A stretch of DNA of 64,000 nucleotides from Cladobotryum mycophilum (Eukaryota; Ascomycota; Sordariomycetes; Hypocreales; Hypocreaceae). A program made the translations under genes and the position numbers. Shown here in pieces: positions 33,283 to 44,857 of the stretch (position 1 is the stretch's first letter; each line of letters begins with the position of its first letter). Below the pieces are notes generated by a model. It worked only from the letters and a program-made list of their open reading frames with translations. It searched no databases and was not told the origin of the DNA. The DNA lies in assembly GCA_036429605.1 (NCBI GenBank), contig CM071590.1:4464001-4528000 (forward strand), read 5' to 3'.

Positions 33283-34881
33283 ATGAACGTGTCAAGAAAG
33301 CTCTGCTGGGCCGCTCTGGCGCTTTTGGTCATAGCTAGCACAGTAACGTCTGCGGCTGTCTCGGCAACTAGAGCATCAGACGTACACGCAAGGTCAACGG
33401 CTCTAGTCGATGGTCGTTTTCCTAATGGGACACGTTTTGTGACTTCCATCCCGCCTCGCAAGAAGAAAAAGAAGCTCATGAGGAATGTTCTTTACTTCCC
33501 TAGCTGGTACGCAGCTCCACGGATGGCTTCCCATCCCTCCTCCAGGTACTTTGGCAGAGAAACTGACTTGACAACCATAGGGATACTTATCGCCGGGAGT
33601 TTAAGGCTGACGATATTCCTGCCAAGCATGTCACCCATCTTTTGTATGCTTTCGCTACCCTCAAAGAAACTGGAGAGGTGTAAGTTTTCCCCCTTACCAC
33701 TCTACGTCAGAGCGAGCCTAGCTGACTTGAACCAAAGATATCCATGGGACCTGTGGGCTGATGTCAAAAGGAGACCATTAAACTTGAACGAGAGCCATGT
33801 CAAAGCCGACAGCAATAATCTCTACGGTGCGGCTCAACAATTCTACCTTGTCAAGAAGAAGCACCGCCATGTCAAAACTCTTGTCTCCATAGGTGGCTGG
33901 GATGTTTCTCAATCGGGTGCGTTTGAAATGGCAGCGAGCACGAAGCAAAGCCGCAAGCTCTTCGCAAACAGCGCCGTCAAACTTCTCGCCGACTGGGGAT
34001 TCGACGGTATAGATATCGATTGGGAGTACCCCAAGGACGAACAGGACGCCAAGAACTTTGTCCTTTTGCTGAAGGCGTGCAGGAAGGCCCTGAGCAAGTA
34101 TTCCAGACTGAATAGGCAGCTGCATCACTATCTTCTCACGATAGCAGCTTCGGCCGGCCCCAAATATTACAGGATCCAGAACCTTGGGGAGATGGATAAG
34201 TATATTGACCAGTGGCATCTAATGGCCTATGACTATGCTGGCAGCTGGGACGAAGAGACCGGCTCTCAGTCAAACGTCTATCCCGATCCAGACAATATGG
34301 TAAGCACCAAGTTCAACACTGACCAAGCTATCGAGGACTACATAAGCAAAGGCATCGCCCCCCACAAGATTGTCATGGGTCTTCCACTTTACGGTCGCTC
34401 GTTTTTGAACACAGAAGGCCTTGGGAAGCCCTATAGTGGCGTAGGCATCGGTTCCGTCGAGAAGGGCATCTGGCTGTACCGTCACCTACCCCGACCGGGT
34501 GCCAATGTGTATGTCAACAATAGAACCATCTCAGCCCATACATATGATGAGAACAGTAAAGAGCTGGTCACGTTCGATAACACGGAGACCACCAAGCTAA
34601 AGGCCACCTACCTCATGGGGAAGGGTCTTGGCGGTACCGTGTTCTGGGAAGCCTCTGGAGACCACGATGATGAGAGGAGTCTAGTCAGGACCATGTCTGA
34701 GTCTATGGGGAAACTGGATAGATCAAAGAATATGCTCAAGTACCCCGTAAGCATTTATGAGAATGTCAGGAGGGGAATGCCGAAATCGGATTTCAACAAC
34801 GATGATCCTCACTCGGACTCGGACCTTGACGCTGAGTCTCAGTCCGAGGAGGCTTTCCAAGCTGAGGTTCCCCCCTTTTAA
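33283..34881 (+). CDS. Secreted GH18 chitinase
   Basis: Exons 33283-33506, 33581-33679 and 33738-34881; 488 aa. It cleaves chitin by the substrate-assisted retaining mechanism. Signal peptide: MNVSRKLCWAALALLVIAS. Catalytic barrel: VLYFPSW joins (tg|g) to DTYRREFKADDIPAKHV; then HLLYAFATL; VSIGGWDVS; the active site DGIDIDWEYP with Asp202 and Glu204; MAYDYAGSW; GLPLYGRSF; and GGTVFWEASGD. No chitin-binding module. The two introns (74 and 58 nt) add up to 132 nt, so an unspliced frame stays open and can be mistaken for the gene; only the spliced form has the conserved barrel start. A Lys run (RKKKKK) precedes the barrel, and the C-terminus is acidic. The stop follows a C6T4 run; another frame would continue with 13 acidic-rich residues to 34921. 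Role in cell-wall turnover, mycoparasitism or insect attack is not decidable here. Confidence 0.93.
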   Translation: MNVSRKLCWAALALLVIASTVTSAAVSATRASDVHARSTALVDGRFPNGTRFVTSIPPRKKKKKLMRNVLYFPSWYAAPRMASHPSSRYFGRETDLTTIGILIAGSLRLTIFLPSMSPIFCMLSLPSKKLERCKFSPLPLYVRASLADLNQRYPWDLWADVKRRPLNLNESHVKADSNNLYGAAQQFYLVKKKHRHVKTLVSIGGWDVSQSGAFEMAASTKQSRKLFANSAVKLLADWGFDGIDIDWEYPKDEQDAKNFVLLLKACRKALSKYSRLNRQLHHYLLTIAASAGPKYYRIQNLGEMDKYIDQWHLMAYDYAGSWDEETGSQSNVYPDPDNMVSTKFNTDQAIEDYISKGIAPHKIVMGLPLYGRSFLNTEGLGKPYSGVGIGSVEKGIWLYRHLPRPGANVYVNNRTISAHTYDENSKELVTFDNTETTKLKATYLMGKGLGGTVFWEASGDHDDERSLVRTMSESMGKLDRSKNMLKYPVSIYENVRRGMPKSDFNNDDPHSDSDLDAESQSEEAFQAEVPPF

Positions 34882-35909
34882 TATGGAAATCCTCACCGAC
34901 GAAGATTTCGATGATGAATAACTTTCGTTCTCGTGCTATGTGTAGTAGCGAGGGAGGGAGGTAGAGATTTTGTACGGATTAAATGGCCACATAGCTGGTT
35001 TCTTTTCTGTGGCACATTGGACGATGGACTACATATTGCACAACTGCGAGGTCTCCAATTTAGTATTTTCGATCAATTTCTCACAATGAATACCTGATAA
35101 CAGCTTAGTATCTTGCGATGGTAACATGGAAGTTTAAGTGTATTAACGTAACGTACTGTCAAGTTTGTTGCGAGACTTTTTTCTTTCTGGCAGTCCCTTT
35201 GCTTTGTATAGGGTAGTATAGCGTTCATCGCTGCCGAACTGGTTTGTGTGTATTCCAGGTCAAGGTTTCAATTATTTACTCCCCAGAAGGTGGCGTAATT
35301 AACTGCCCCACGAGCATAGTACTGAGCCCACTAGAATTAATACTCACTATGTATTATAATTTTTGTATCCTATTCTTTATTTTTCCTCCTCTATTCATCT
35401 GACCAATGTTACCCTCTCTTTCCCCCATGCTTGCTTATTCAACAATTCCTATTTTGTCGTCAGGGGAGACATATTGTTAGATTGTTTGCTTTTCCTAGCA
35501 TCGGATGACAGGTCACAGTTACAGCACCAGGGACAGATTGGCGAGGATGGCTGACGGCTGAGAAAAAAAAGAGAGAGATGTAGTTTACTTTCCATCATGA
35601 AAACATGAAATATATGAATGTTCCTCTGGCCTTTGAGACTGAATCCCATTAACATCCCACCCACATCCCTTTGATAGAATACAAGCTCAAATTGAAGAAA
35701 CTGTAAAACCAAAACACCAGTAAACTGCCTGGGCAGTAAGGGAGCAGATACCGCGCCATTATTCATCTTTCGACACCTTGACCTGTCCTTATTTTCCATC
35801 AAGCTCATTCCAGTCACGACTCATTGGCCAACTATGACTCCTATTCTAGTTTGAGACTGTCTGTTGATTCAATCCATTCCTATCCATATCGTTTCCTCAC
35901 CCACCAAGT
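34882..35909. other. Convergent intergenic region
   Basis: 3' regions of the chitinase and Ssr4 genes. No gene seen; the first 40 bases may be coding if the chitinase frame break is an error. Confidence 0.5.
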
Positions 35910-38176
35910 TTACATGTCTTGACCATGACCATCTCCAGGCGTGTTGGACGTATCGACACCATGGAAGGCGTCCCCGAATGCTGTATCCTCCATATCCATC
36001 TGTAAATCAAGACCATCACCAAGTCCGTCGGCCCCTCCGTCCAAGTCGGACGCGTCGTATCCAGCAAGTGCATCGCCGGCCGTGTCCAAATCGCCTAGTG
36101 AACTAAAGTCATTCTGGTCAAAAGAAATAGATCCTCCATCTGTGACTGCTGGTGTGGCTGCAGCAGATGGTGGCTTTGTGGTTGTCGCGATTGAGGATTT
36201 GGAGGTATCGGCGTCTGCTGCTCCTGGAGCGGCTGTTGCTGTGCTTGCTGATGCAGCCCCGTCACCCTTAGGGACCACAACCCAATCACCACTACCAGTA
36301 CCTTGGTCGGGGGTAGTGCGAGCTTCATGTTCGGTCCCACCCATTTGCACGTCGCCCGTAGGTTGCGATATTGCGGCCGCAGGCGGTGCAGGCGAGGCGG
36401 TATTTGCAGCTTGCGATGGTGTGGGTGCACCCGACTGGGCAGCTGAAGGGTGAGCTTGTGGGGTAGGAAAGTTGTTAACGGGTGTGGAGGTCGACGAAAA
36501 CCCGGTATGCAGCTGGTCTAGTAGACCGGCAGCGGTGCCACCCATATCCATGTCAGTTTCACCAAGCATGAGACCACTCGTCTGAGAACCTGATTGTGAA
36601 GGCTGTCGAGATAGACTTGCTGCAGGGCCTGCCGTGGCCGGTTCGGGAGCCGGTGGTTGATAGCCGCCGTCCTGAACACGATTAACCGTTGGCGTGCTCA
36701 CAATCTTCTGACCAATCGCCGCCTCTACCTGCTGCAGGATCTCTTCAACTGTTTGCTTGGAGGCTTCCTGACTACCGTCACCATCATCGCTCGACTGAAT
36801 CTGGCTCTCGACCCTCCATATTTCTGAACCTAACCCGTCAGCCACTTGCCTAAGCTCCCTCTCTTTTGCCTTTAGTACGGAGCTTTCTTTGAATTTAGCT
36901 ATGGTCTCAAGGTGCTGTTCCCTCATACTCTCCATCTCAGTCTTGGCAGATGCAACATAGTTATCAACTCTTTTGCGGAACTCATCCGCCTGCCCAGCAT
37001 CGAGGCGTCCGACGTAAGCCTTGTCGGGGGCTTGAGTAAATGCATCGCCTCCCTGCGAGGTAAAAATGCCCTCTGTCAGTGAAGCCAACTCCCCCTTGAG
37101 ACCCAAGCCAAGGTCTGCTGGCGTAATCTGGCTTATCCTGTATGCTGAGGACAGAATTTCCTCCATCCATTCGTGGTTTTGCTGATAGCGGCTCATGGAG
37201 ATCTCTCGTGGGGTTAAGTGATCGAACATGTCCCCTCTGGAGATATCCTCATCGTCATCAAAGGCGGCATCCACTGGCGGCATGCCTGGCACCGGCGCTT
37301 GTTGGGTCTGGTTCTGTGCGTGGCGTGCCCGCTTGGCAGGAGGGCCTGGCGGCGGCTGAGTTGGATATGCCATTTGCTGCGGAACGCCTCGTGGTGTGAT
37401 CTGAGGACCAATCTGTTGACGGGTGAGTTCCGGGAGTGAAGGCCAGTTGACTCTATCGGATAGCATAAACTCCTTGCGTCGAATCTGGCCTGCTCTCTGA
37501 AGAAAGTGACGCTGTTGCATGATGGCGTTGACTCGCTCATCGTATGGTATCATGGAGACCGGAACGCGGTCATTGGGCTCGGCTGGACCATAATGGACAA
37601 TGAACAGATTAGGGTCTGGTTGGGGAGGGTTAGGGTGTCCAACGACGGGGACCAGTCGGAATCGTCTTCGCGCGTGGAGAGCGAACTGTTCCCCAGGGAT
37701 ATAACCTGCCTTGAGATAGTATATTTCAAGCATCTATGTCGAAAGAAAGTCAGCATGAGATGGCCAGAGAAGCAAAGCAGGTTTATGGCAATCCACCGAC
37801 CAATCCATTTCCCAGGTCGTGCTTGTAAATCTGCTCTGGCGGTGCCCACACGAATCCATCCGTCGCGAAGTTGGTGCCAAGTCTTTGTAAAGGCTGCCAT
37901 GTCAAGAGAATAGTGCCATCTGCTGGTTTATCAAGATAAGTCCAGAAGAAAGGCGCTCTATCCCTTGCAATCTGGGGAGCATTCATAAGCCATTTGGCGA
38001 CTTCGTTGAAATCGAGACGAGGGATCGCGGGATATCGGAATGAGGAGATCAGATGCACATGTGGCATCTGCGGAAAGATTAGCAGCAGACTCGAGGCAAT
38101 ATCATCTCTGCGATGCGATGTGATGTGAACATACGAGATCTTGGGGGACACTATGGCTAGGATCTGGTTGCGCCAT
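35910..38176 (-). CDS. SWI/SNF and RSC complex subunit Ssr4
   Basis: Exons 38176-38135 (14 codons, MAQPDPSHSVPQDL), 38067-37801 and 37733-35910; 710 aa. The N-terminal ~230 residues match the fungal Ssr4/DUF1750 domain (PF08549): HVHLISSFRYPAIPRLDF, KWLMNAPQIARDRAPFFWTY, RLGTNFATDGFVW and, across the second junction, GNGL|MLEIYYLKAGYIPGEQF. Ssr4 is a subunit of the fission yeast chromatin remodellers SWI/SNF and RSC. The middle has a coiled-coil stretch (about 310-400) and the last 250 residues are Ala/Pro/Ser/Thr-rich and then acidic, with ADGLGDGLDLQMDMEDTAF near the end. Intron 1 has a GTATGT donor and CTAAT branch; intron 2 has an unusual GTCGGT donor but a good CTGAC branch. Nuclear. Confidence 0.9.
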
Positions 38177-38901
38177 GTTGACGGTGGCTAGCTTGTCAAT
38201 CTGCCCTGCCCGTGAGTTCGCGACGTTTGGGTTATGCGACTTGGGGCGAGTCAATCACGGCTACTCAGCCCCAAAACAGTGAGAATAAAACGTGAATTAT
38301 CGCCGCTATATAGAAAGTAGTCTAATAGGACGGCGCAAGGTACGCGATGAGGCACGAAGTAGTGGACGATGACGAAGGTTTTGGTTGTTAGAGGAGGTAG
38401 AATTACTTCGTCTTGCGTCGCGCGGACCCAAATTTCGTCGCGACAAGATCGCTGTTGATGACAGGCAGCCAATCATGGTCGGATTTAGGTAGCTCAAAGA
38501 GTGGGTACGATTATGTACCTTGGTACCTACGCTCCGGGACAAGACACTACACTTGCAGCACGACAACAACTCCAATTGTCTGTCTTATCAATATTACATT
38601 GCAGCTCACGAGTATGTCTAATGGAAGTGCTAGGATACCAATTCATATTCAAGACGTCATATTTGATTCTCATAACTTGCTAAACTACAAGACTAGTTAA
38701 ATCTCTTCCTCACGGTTTTTTTTGAGTGCCGCCATCGTCGTTCGGGGACCAAACTAGCACATAATCACATTATAGGCGACTACCATTTTTTTTGCTTGGC
38801 TAGATTGTTTTCATTCATTGTTATCGCAATTATTTTTTAAATCTTCAAATTCGGCTATATCTGCCGTCCATTCTTCCCATTTTTAATACCCAGATAATAT
38901 C
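38177..38901. other. Intergenic region
   Basis: Contains the Ssr4 promoter and the 3' region of the 6PGD gene, with T-rich tracts near 38715, 38790 and 38830. No gene seen. Confidence 0.5.
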
Positions 38902-41007
38902 TTATGCCTGGTAGGTAGAGGCAGAAACGTTACCACCCCTGCCGGTCCAGTTAACGTGGATGTCCTGGCCCTCAGGGTACTTCTCGGAAGCGAATTCAGG
39001 CTTGATTCTGAAGGTGTGGGCACCGAAGTAATCACGCTGAGCCTGCAGGAGGTTGGCAGGCAGGTCCTTGGTTCTGTATCCATCAAACCATGACAGGGCA
39101 GTGGAGAAGGCGGGGGTCGGGATACCAAGCTCGGCAGCCTTGGAGACAACATCTCTCCAGCCAGGCTGAGCTGTGTGGATGGCTTTGTTGAAGAAGTCGT
39201 CGAAGAGAAGGTTCTTCAGGTCAGGCTGCTGGCGGTAGGCAGATGTGATGTCCTTGAGGAAAACGGATCGGATAATGCAACCACCACGCCACATGAGGGC
39301 AATAGAGGGCTTGTTGAGCTTCCAGCCAAATTCCTTGGCAGCCTATAAAGGTTGAGTTAGCAACTTCGCTACCCTGGCAGCCAAACTAAAAAATAAAAAA
39401 AATAAAAGGGTGGAAAGGGGGGGGGGTCGTGTTCTTCTCACCTCCTGCATAAGCATGAAGCCCTGGGCATAAGAAATAATCTTAGAGGCATAGAGAGCCT
39501 GCTCAAGGTCCTCGAGGAACTGTTCCTTGTCACCCTCAAACTTGCCACTGCCCCGGCTGACGTATCGGAGCTTAGTGGACGCCTCAGAACGCTCCTCCTT
39601 AATACCAGACAAGCATCGGGCCAAGACAGCCTCGGCGATCAGGGTGACGGGCATGCCAAGATCTAAAGCGTTGACGGCAGTCCACTTTCCAGTTCCCTTC
39701 TGGCCAGCCTTGTCTTGAATCTTCTCAACCAGGGCCTTTCCATCGTCATCGTTGAAGTACATGATGTCACGGGTGATCTCGATCAAGAAGGAGTCCAGGA
39801 CACCCTTGTTCCACTTGGTAAAGACATCACCAATCTCCTTGTTGGAGAGGCCAAGGCCACGCTTCATGATGTCGTAAGCCTAGTAGAGGCACCGTGTTAG
39901 CTTCAGGAACATTTTGATTGCACGATTAGCATTTACATACCTCGCAAATAAGCTGCATGTCACCGTACTCAATACCGTTGTGGACCATCTTGACGTAGTG
40001 ACCAGCACCCTCATCACCAACCCACTCACAGCAGGCCTCACCATCGCTCTTGGCGGCAATGCTCTGGAAGATATCCTTGATGTGCTCCCAAGCCTCCTCG
40101 TTGCCACCAGGCATCAGAGAGGGGCCGTATCGAGCACCCTCCTCACCACCGGAAACACCAGAACCGACGAAACGGATTCCCTTGGCAGCGAGCTCCTTGG
40201 TACGGCGGTTGGAATCGGGGAAGTGAGAGTTACCACCGTCGATGATGATATCGCCCTGGTCAAGGAGGGGGAGGAGCTTGTTGATCCAGTCGTCAACGGC
40301 AGCACCGGCCTGGACGAGGAGCATGACTCGGCGGGGAGACTTGAGCTTGCTGACGAACTCCTCGATGGTTTGGGCTCCAACGACGGACTTGCCCTTGGCT
40401 TCGTTCTCCAAGAATCGGTCAACCTTGGAAACGGTTCGGTTGAAGGCGCAGATGGTGAAACCGTTGTCGGCCATGTTCAAGATGAGGTTCTGTCCCCTAC
40501 CGGTGTATTAGCACCAACCGAGAGCTCCGGAGGGCGAGGGGTGTCCCATTGATAGGAGAGTCGACTTACATGACAGCAAGGCCAATGAGGCCCAAATCCG
40601 CGCTTGGTACATGGTCAGCATTACTTGAGGCTTGGCCCGAGGGTGAGCTTGATGGGATGGAAGCAGGTTGCGCGGCACCGCCAAGCTTGATATTGGCAAG
40701 GCGAGCGCTACCTCGGGATCATGATCATGAGCAGGATTCAGATAATGGAGGAGAAGGTTGAGCGAGAGAAGGTGGGCGGGAGAGGGGAAAGGTTGATAAT
40801 TGGAAGAAAAACAACATTCATCGATCCCTCAAGCTCAACACCAAACAAAGCCCCCGCGATAACCGCGCGATCAGAGGTGCGGGAATTGAGGTCATGGAGA
40901 GAAGCAACAGGACTTTTAGGGCGGGGTGGTGGGGTAGCAGGAGAGGAAGAAGGCCGATTGAGGGGCGGCATTCAAGAAAAAGGATGGACTTACACAGGGC
41001 CAGACAT
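38902..41007 (-). CDS. 6-phosphogluconate dehydrogenase, decarboxylating
   Basis: Exons 41007-40994, 40602-40570, 40496-39941, 39879-39442 and 39342-38902; 493 aa, the family's usual length. It oxidises 6-phosphogluconate to ribulose 5-phosphate and CO2, making NADPH in the pentose phosphate pathway; cytosolic. The NADP-binding GLIGLAVMGQNLILN is split across exons 2 and 3 (at | g). Other family blocks: IIDGGNSHFPDSNRR, GSGVSGGEEGARYGPSLMPG, and the substrate-site EGAGHYVKMVHNGIEYGDMQ. The C-terminal helical domain contains KGTGKWTAVNALDLGMPV and ends WTGRGGNVSASTYQA. The first exon is 14 nt (MSGPV), the second 33 nt, and intron 1 is 391 nt, far longer than the others (61-99 nt). Donors GTAAGT, GTAAGT, GTATGT and GTGAGA are good. 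Confidence 0.96.
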
Positions 41008-43814
41008 GATGGGCTTAAGTGGTTATGAGGAGGTTTCTGGCGGGGGAGAAAAGGCGATGTGAAATTGTTAAATGAGCAGACAAAAATCGTCTTTGGGATC
41101 GTCTGGGGAAGAAGGAGAGAAGGAGGAGCAGAAGTTCGTGAGCCGGAGAGGGACGGAAGAGCAGTTAAATACAGCTTAGGTGACCAAAGCAAACCAGATG
41201 GAAGCGTCCATCCAGTTCGTCCATGTTTTGGCCTGTCTCCAGGGAAGTTTTTGGCTTGGGCCGAGAAAAGCGGGTATCTGGCTCTTCTGGCGGGGCTCAA
41301 CGTATCGTCATCATGCTTTCAACGCCAAAACACCTCTTTTTTATTTTTATTTTTATTGTATTTTTTTAACACCTCAATGTATGTACTCAATACGTACTAA
41401 AGCTAGTACCACCTAATCTAGAGCAGGTAGTAAAATAACCATGTGAGGCTATTTGAAGCTTACACGAGCATCACGGAATAGATAGAAAATTCTTATATCA
41501 GCAATCTCAAGTAATGTACAAGTAATCTCAATGTGATAGATGACATTCTGAAAATGTACTGAGTAACTTTGATGAAGTCAGTTTTTTAATTAAAAAAATC
41601 AAAATCTTCTTGTCAATCAGTCGTGCACTAACCAAATGTTAGGTACCAGTTGCCAGCATCGGCAGCTTCGGATGACACTATCAAGGTTATCTCCCCGTAC
41701 AACGGACTTTCTAGCGGTTAACCTTTTCAGCTTGCTTTATTAGTATTACGCTGTACTCTTGCCTACTTGTTGATACGGCTCATTCAACGCTTTCGCTGTC
41801 CTATTTTTTCTCTTGGTTCAGTCTAGCCATTCGTTGTGAAACCATGTCTGTCAAGCCAATGTTTGAACCATGACGACTCACACGGTCTTCACGCAAACCC
41901 ATTCCACCTCCGCAATTGTGGGTGAGCGCCCTGCATATTGAGGGTGGAGGTGGGTGACAATGTCAAGTACTTGGATTTCGTTGCCAGATATCCAGATGAA
42001 CCGTATATCCAAATGCAAGAAACAGGAAGGCGACAATGTTCATGCTATTCATATTCACCTTCAAATCAAAGACCCGATTGCCGCGGTAGAATAATTGAGA
42101 GAGGCTTTTCTACGCAGAAACAGAATACCCGCCCCTCCTCCGAACCGGGGGATGAGAAAGGACTAAATCTCCGCTGTAAGGGGACAACCCAACTCAGCGT
42201 TACACTGGACTGGTGAGAATTCGATTACTCTTCCCATCGCAAATGTCTCTTACCAGATCGCCACCGGAAGAAAAGAAAATCACCCTCGGCGTGACAGACG
42301 TCGTCTCACAACATCTAGCAGGAGTCGTGTAATTGATTTGTCTGACATATTTTTTTTTCACGGTCAAGGTCCCCCAAGGGGTGGAAAATAAACACCAGGA
42401 CGCTGAACACGTTAGACAGATTCGTAGCTATTACATACGTCTCTTGGTTTCTGACATTTCTGTCTGTTTCTCTTGTTTCTGTCTATCTTTTTTAAGTGTT
42501 ATTAATTACTAGATACTTTGTCATAAGCTCTGATCCAGTGTTTTTTTCCCTTCTCCCGCGTAGCCCCTAAGAACCGCAATACAACTATTTCTTTGCCCCC
42601 CGTCGGAGTTTTCGTTTTGGGATGGACTACAATTGACAACTGCGTTACCTACTAGGTATGTAAGTAGTAACATGCTTATAAACCAAGGCCTTAGCCAACA
42701 CCATGCATAATCCTTGGACTGTTCGTATCTGACCGTGCTTAGTGAGTTGTTTTATTGCTTCCCACCCATTGATGCAAAACCTCCCGCTTTCGCTCTTGAT
42801 GTCCAATGTCGAGGCTCTGCAGGAATGGCAAAAGAAGGTGCTGATTGGTTCAAATAGCCGGAACTGCTTTGGGCTTCTGGGTTGCAGTCACCCGTCCGCT
42901 CATCGGACACGCAGCCGGCCGTGGCCCACTTATTAATCGGTTGGGCTGATGGTTCGCGATCAAGGTTAATATCCATCACAACACTAGATTCGCCCTATAC
43001 GGGGACTTCCCAAGCTATAGATATATCTCAATTTGGATCGTTGTAGAGTTACAATGTTTTTTCTCTCTCTTTTCCTTTCAATTATATTGCTTATCTTACG
43101 GTGGGAAGACAATTGAAAGCGTTCACATAGGATTTTTTTAGGGATACATTCCTTTTTACCATTATCTTACAATTAAATACAGCGAGCGATCATCTCCAGG
43201 GCTGCCATACAATTTTTTGGGTCAATTTAAATCGTGTTTATCTTTGAATTTAGCGCATAACGAATTAATTTGTCCAGACTCTTAACAAGAAATTTCGAAT
43301 ACGCCAACGACCTTTCCCGAGCCGTTGTAGAACGAGGAAACATTTATTTGTAGACCTTTATACAACCTTTTCTACAGAGTACTAGACGCATAATTAAGAC
43401 AGTATAACAAAGCTTTAAAAGACAACAAATACAAGTAACCAAACAATCGCACACCAGAGGGCACAGAAGATGCAGAAATAACTGCTCTACTAACACTCTT
43501 TATTACTTTATTAAGAGAGTACTAGGTACCTACTAGGTAGTAATTAGAGGGCCCGATCCTCCTGTCGCGATATCACGTGACTCTTATCTGTTATCACCTG
43601 TCGGGTTGGTCCTTAGGCTCGAGCTAAGGCGAATTTTATACTGCATACCATCTCCATCGTATTAAGCATCATCATCATCATCACAAGTCACCACACAACC
43701 ACCTACCTCCAAGAAGAACCGAAAACCGTTCGTAGGGGTAGAACTTTGGGCTACAAAGAGCTCAAAGGTACGTTTCACTGAATACGCGCGCAAAATAATT
43801 ACACTCTGTTCATC
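41008..43814. other. Long intergenic region
   Basis: 2.8 kb between divergent 6PGD and RRM-protein genes. No gene seen. T-rich tracts occur at 41337-41370, and 43040-43500 is AT-rich with scattered TA dinucleotides and may include an old decayed repeat. Confidence 0.5.
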
Positions 43815-44091
43815 ATGGCCTACCCTCCACCTCCAGGCACGAACTCTCTCCCAGCCCGACCTCCAGTCAGCGCCCACGGTAGGTCTGGCTTCAAGCCAGC
43901 CTTCAACTCCGCCAACCAACCTGCAGCGCCTTCGTCGTCGTCATATGTGAGCGCCGCGCCTCCACGACCAAGCGGCCCTAGTTATCCAGGTGCTCCCGCA
44001 GCCACCGCCCAGTATGGCTCGTCCTATTCCTCTTATCCAAGCCGCGCTCCGACCGCGATGAGCTCCTCGGCGCCAACGTATTCATATCCTC

Positions 44092-44135
<44 letters not shown>

Positions 44136-44857
44136 AACTATGGGTCTCAGAGCTATGGCCAATCGGCGCAGTATTCAGCGGCACCGCAGATAAGGAACCC
44201 CTTCCCGACACCTGGGGCTGGCGGAAACGATTTCGATCCAGAAATGGCTGCCCAGATTGCGCAATGGCAAAGTGCTTATGTGCCCAGGGAGACCGATAAG
44301 GATGGCAAACCCGCCGCGGGAACAGAATATCCGAAACCAGACGTTCCAGATACCACTGCGCAGCCGGAAAAGAAGAAGACCGTTATGCGCGAGGGGGAGG
44401 AAAGAAATGGAATGACGAATCCTTGCTGGAATGGGATCCTTCCCATCTACGTCTGTTCGTTGGAAATCTCGCAGGCGAGACAACGGATGAATCTCTCCTT
44501 AAAGCCTTCGCACGATGGAAATCTGTACAAAAGGCTAGGGTTATCCGTGACAAGCGCACCACCAAGTCCAAAGGCTTTGGCTTCGTTAGCTTCAGCGATG
44601 CCGACGATTTCTTCCAGGCCGCCAAGGAGATGAACGGGAAATACATTCAAAGCCACCCGGTTGTAGTAAAAAAGGCCACAACGGAGATCAAGGTTACCAA
44701 CGCCAAGGACAAGGACCGTAATGGAAAGAAGAACAACAAAAAGAAGGGCGGAAATCAAAGTAGCGGAAGTTACGAACCTAATTTGGGGCCCATGGCTGGA
44801 AATGGTATAACGAAGCCGGGTCAGAAGACCAAGAATGGCTTAAGGCTGCTTGGTTAA
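43815..44857 (+). CDS. RRM protein, RBM42-like, with poly-Gln tract and one frame break
   Basis: No intron is needed in the coding part. N-terminal half: Pro/Ser/Tyr-rich low complexity with a run of 15 Gln. C-terminal half: a short linker (REGGGKKWNDESLLEWDPSH once the frame is restored) and an RRM with RNP2 RLFVGNL and RNP1 KGFGFVSF, then KEMNGKYIQSHPVVVKKA and a basic tail ending NGLRLLG. This layout matches RBM42, an RNA-binding protein linked to splicing and mRNA control. The two halves are in different frames: the change lies in a run of five G at 44393-44397, and one more G restores a protein of about 348 aa. As given, translation from 43815 would run in the wrong frame to 44633 and lose the RRM. 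Probably a sequence error, because the RRM itself is perfectly kept. Confidence 0.88.
44091..44135 (+). repeat. (CAA)15 trinucleotide repeat coding poly-Gln
   Basis: Fifteen pure CAA codons inside the RRM-protein gene. A pure repeat like this is likely to vary in length between strains. Confidence 0.95.

Noticed and set aside
41938..42216. 92-codon plus-strand frame in the large gap after 6PGD
   Set aside because: No recognisable motif and no splice-compatible neighbours.
43380..43490. Possible pogo-type transposase fragment
   Set aside because: A short frame with KALKDNKYK followed by a stop is too little to assign; listed only as an AT-rich oddity.
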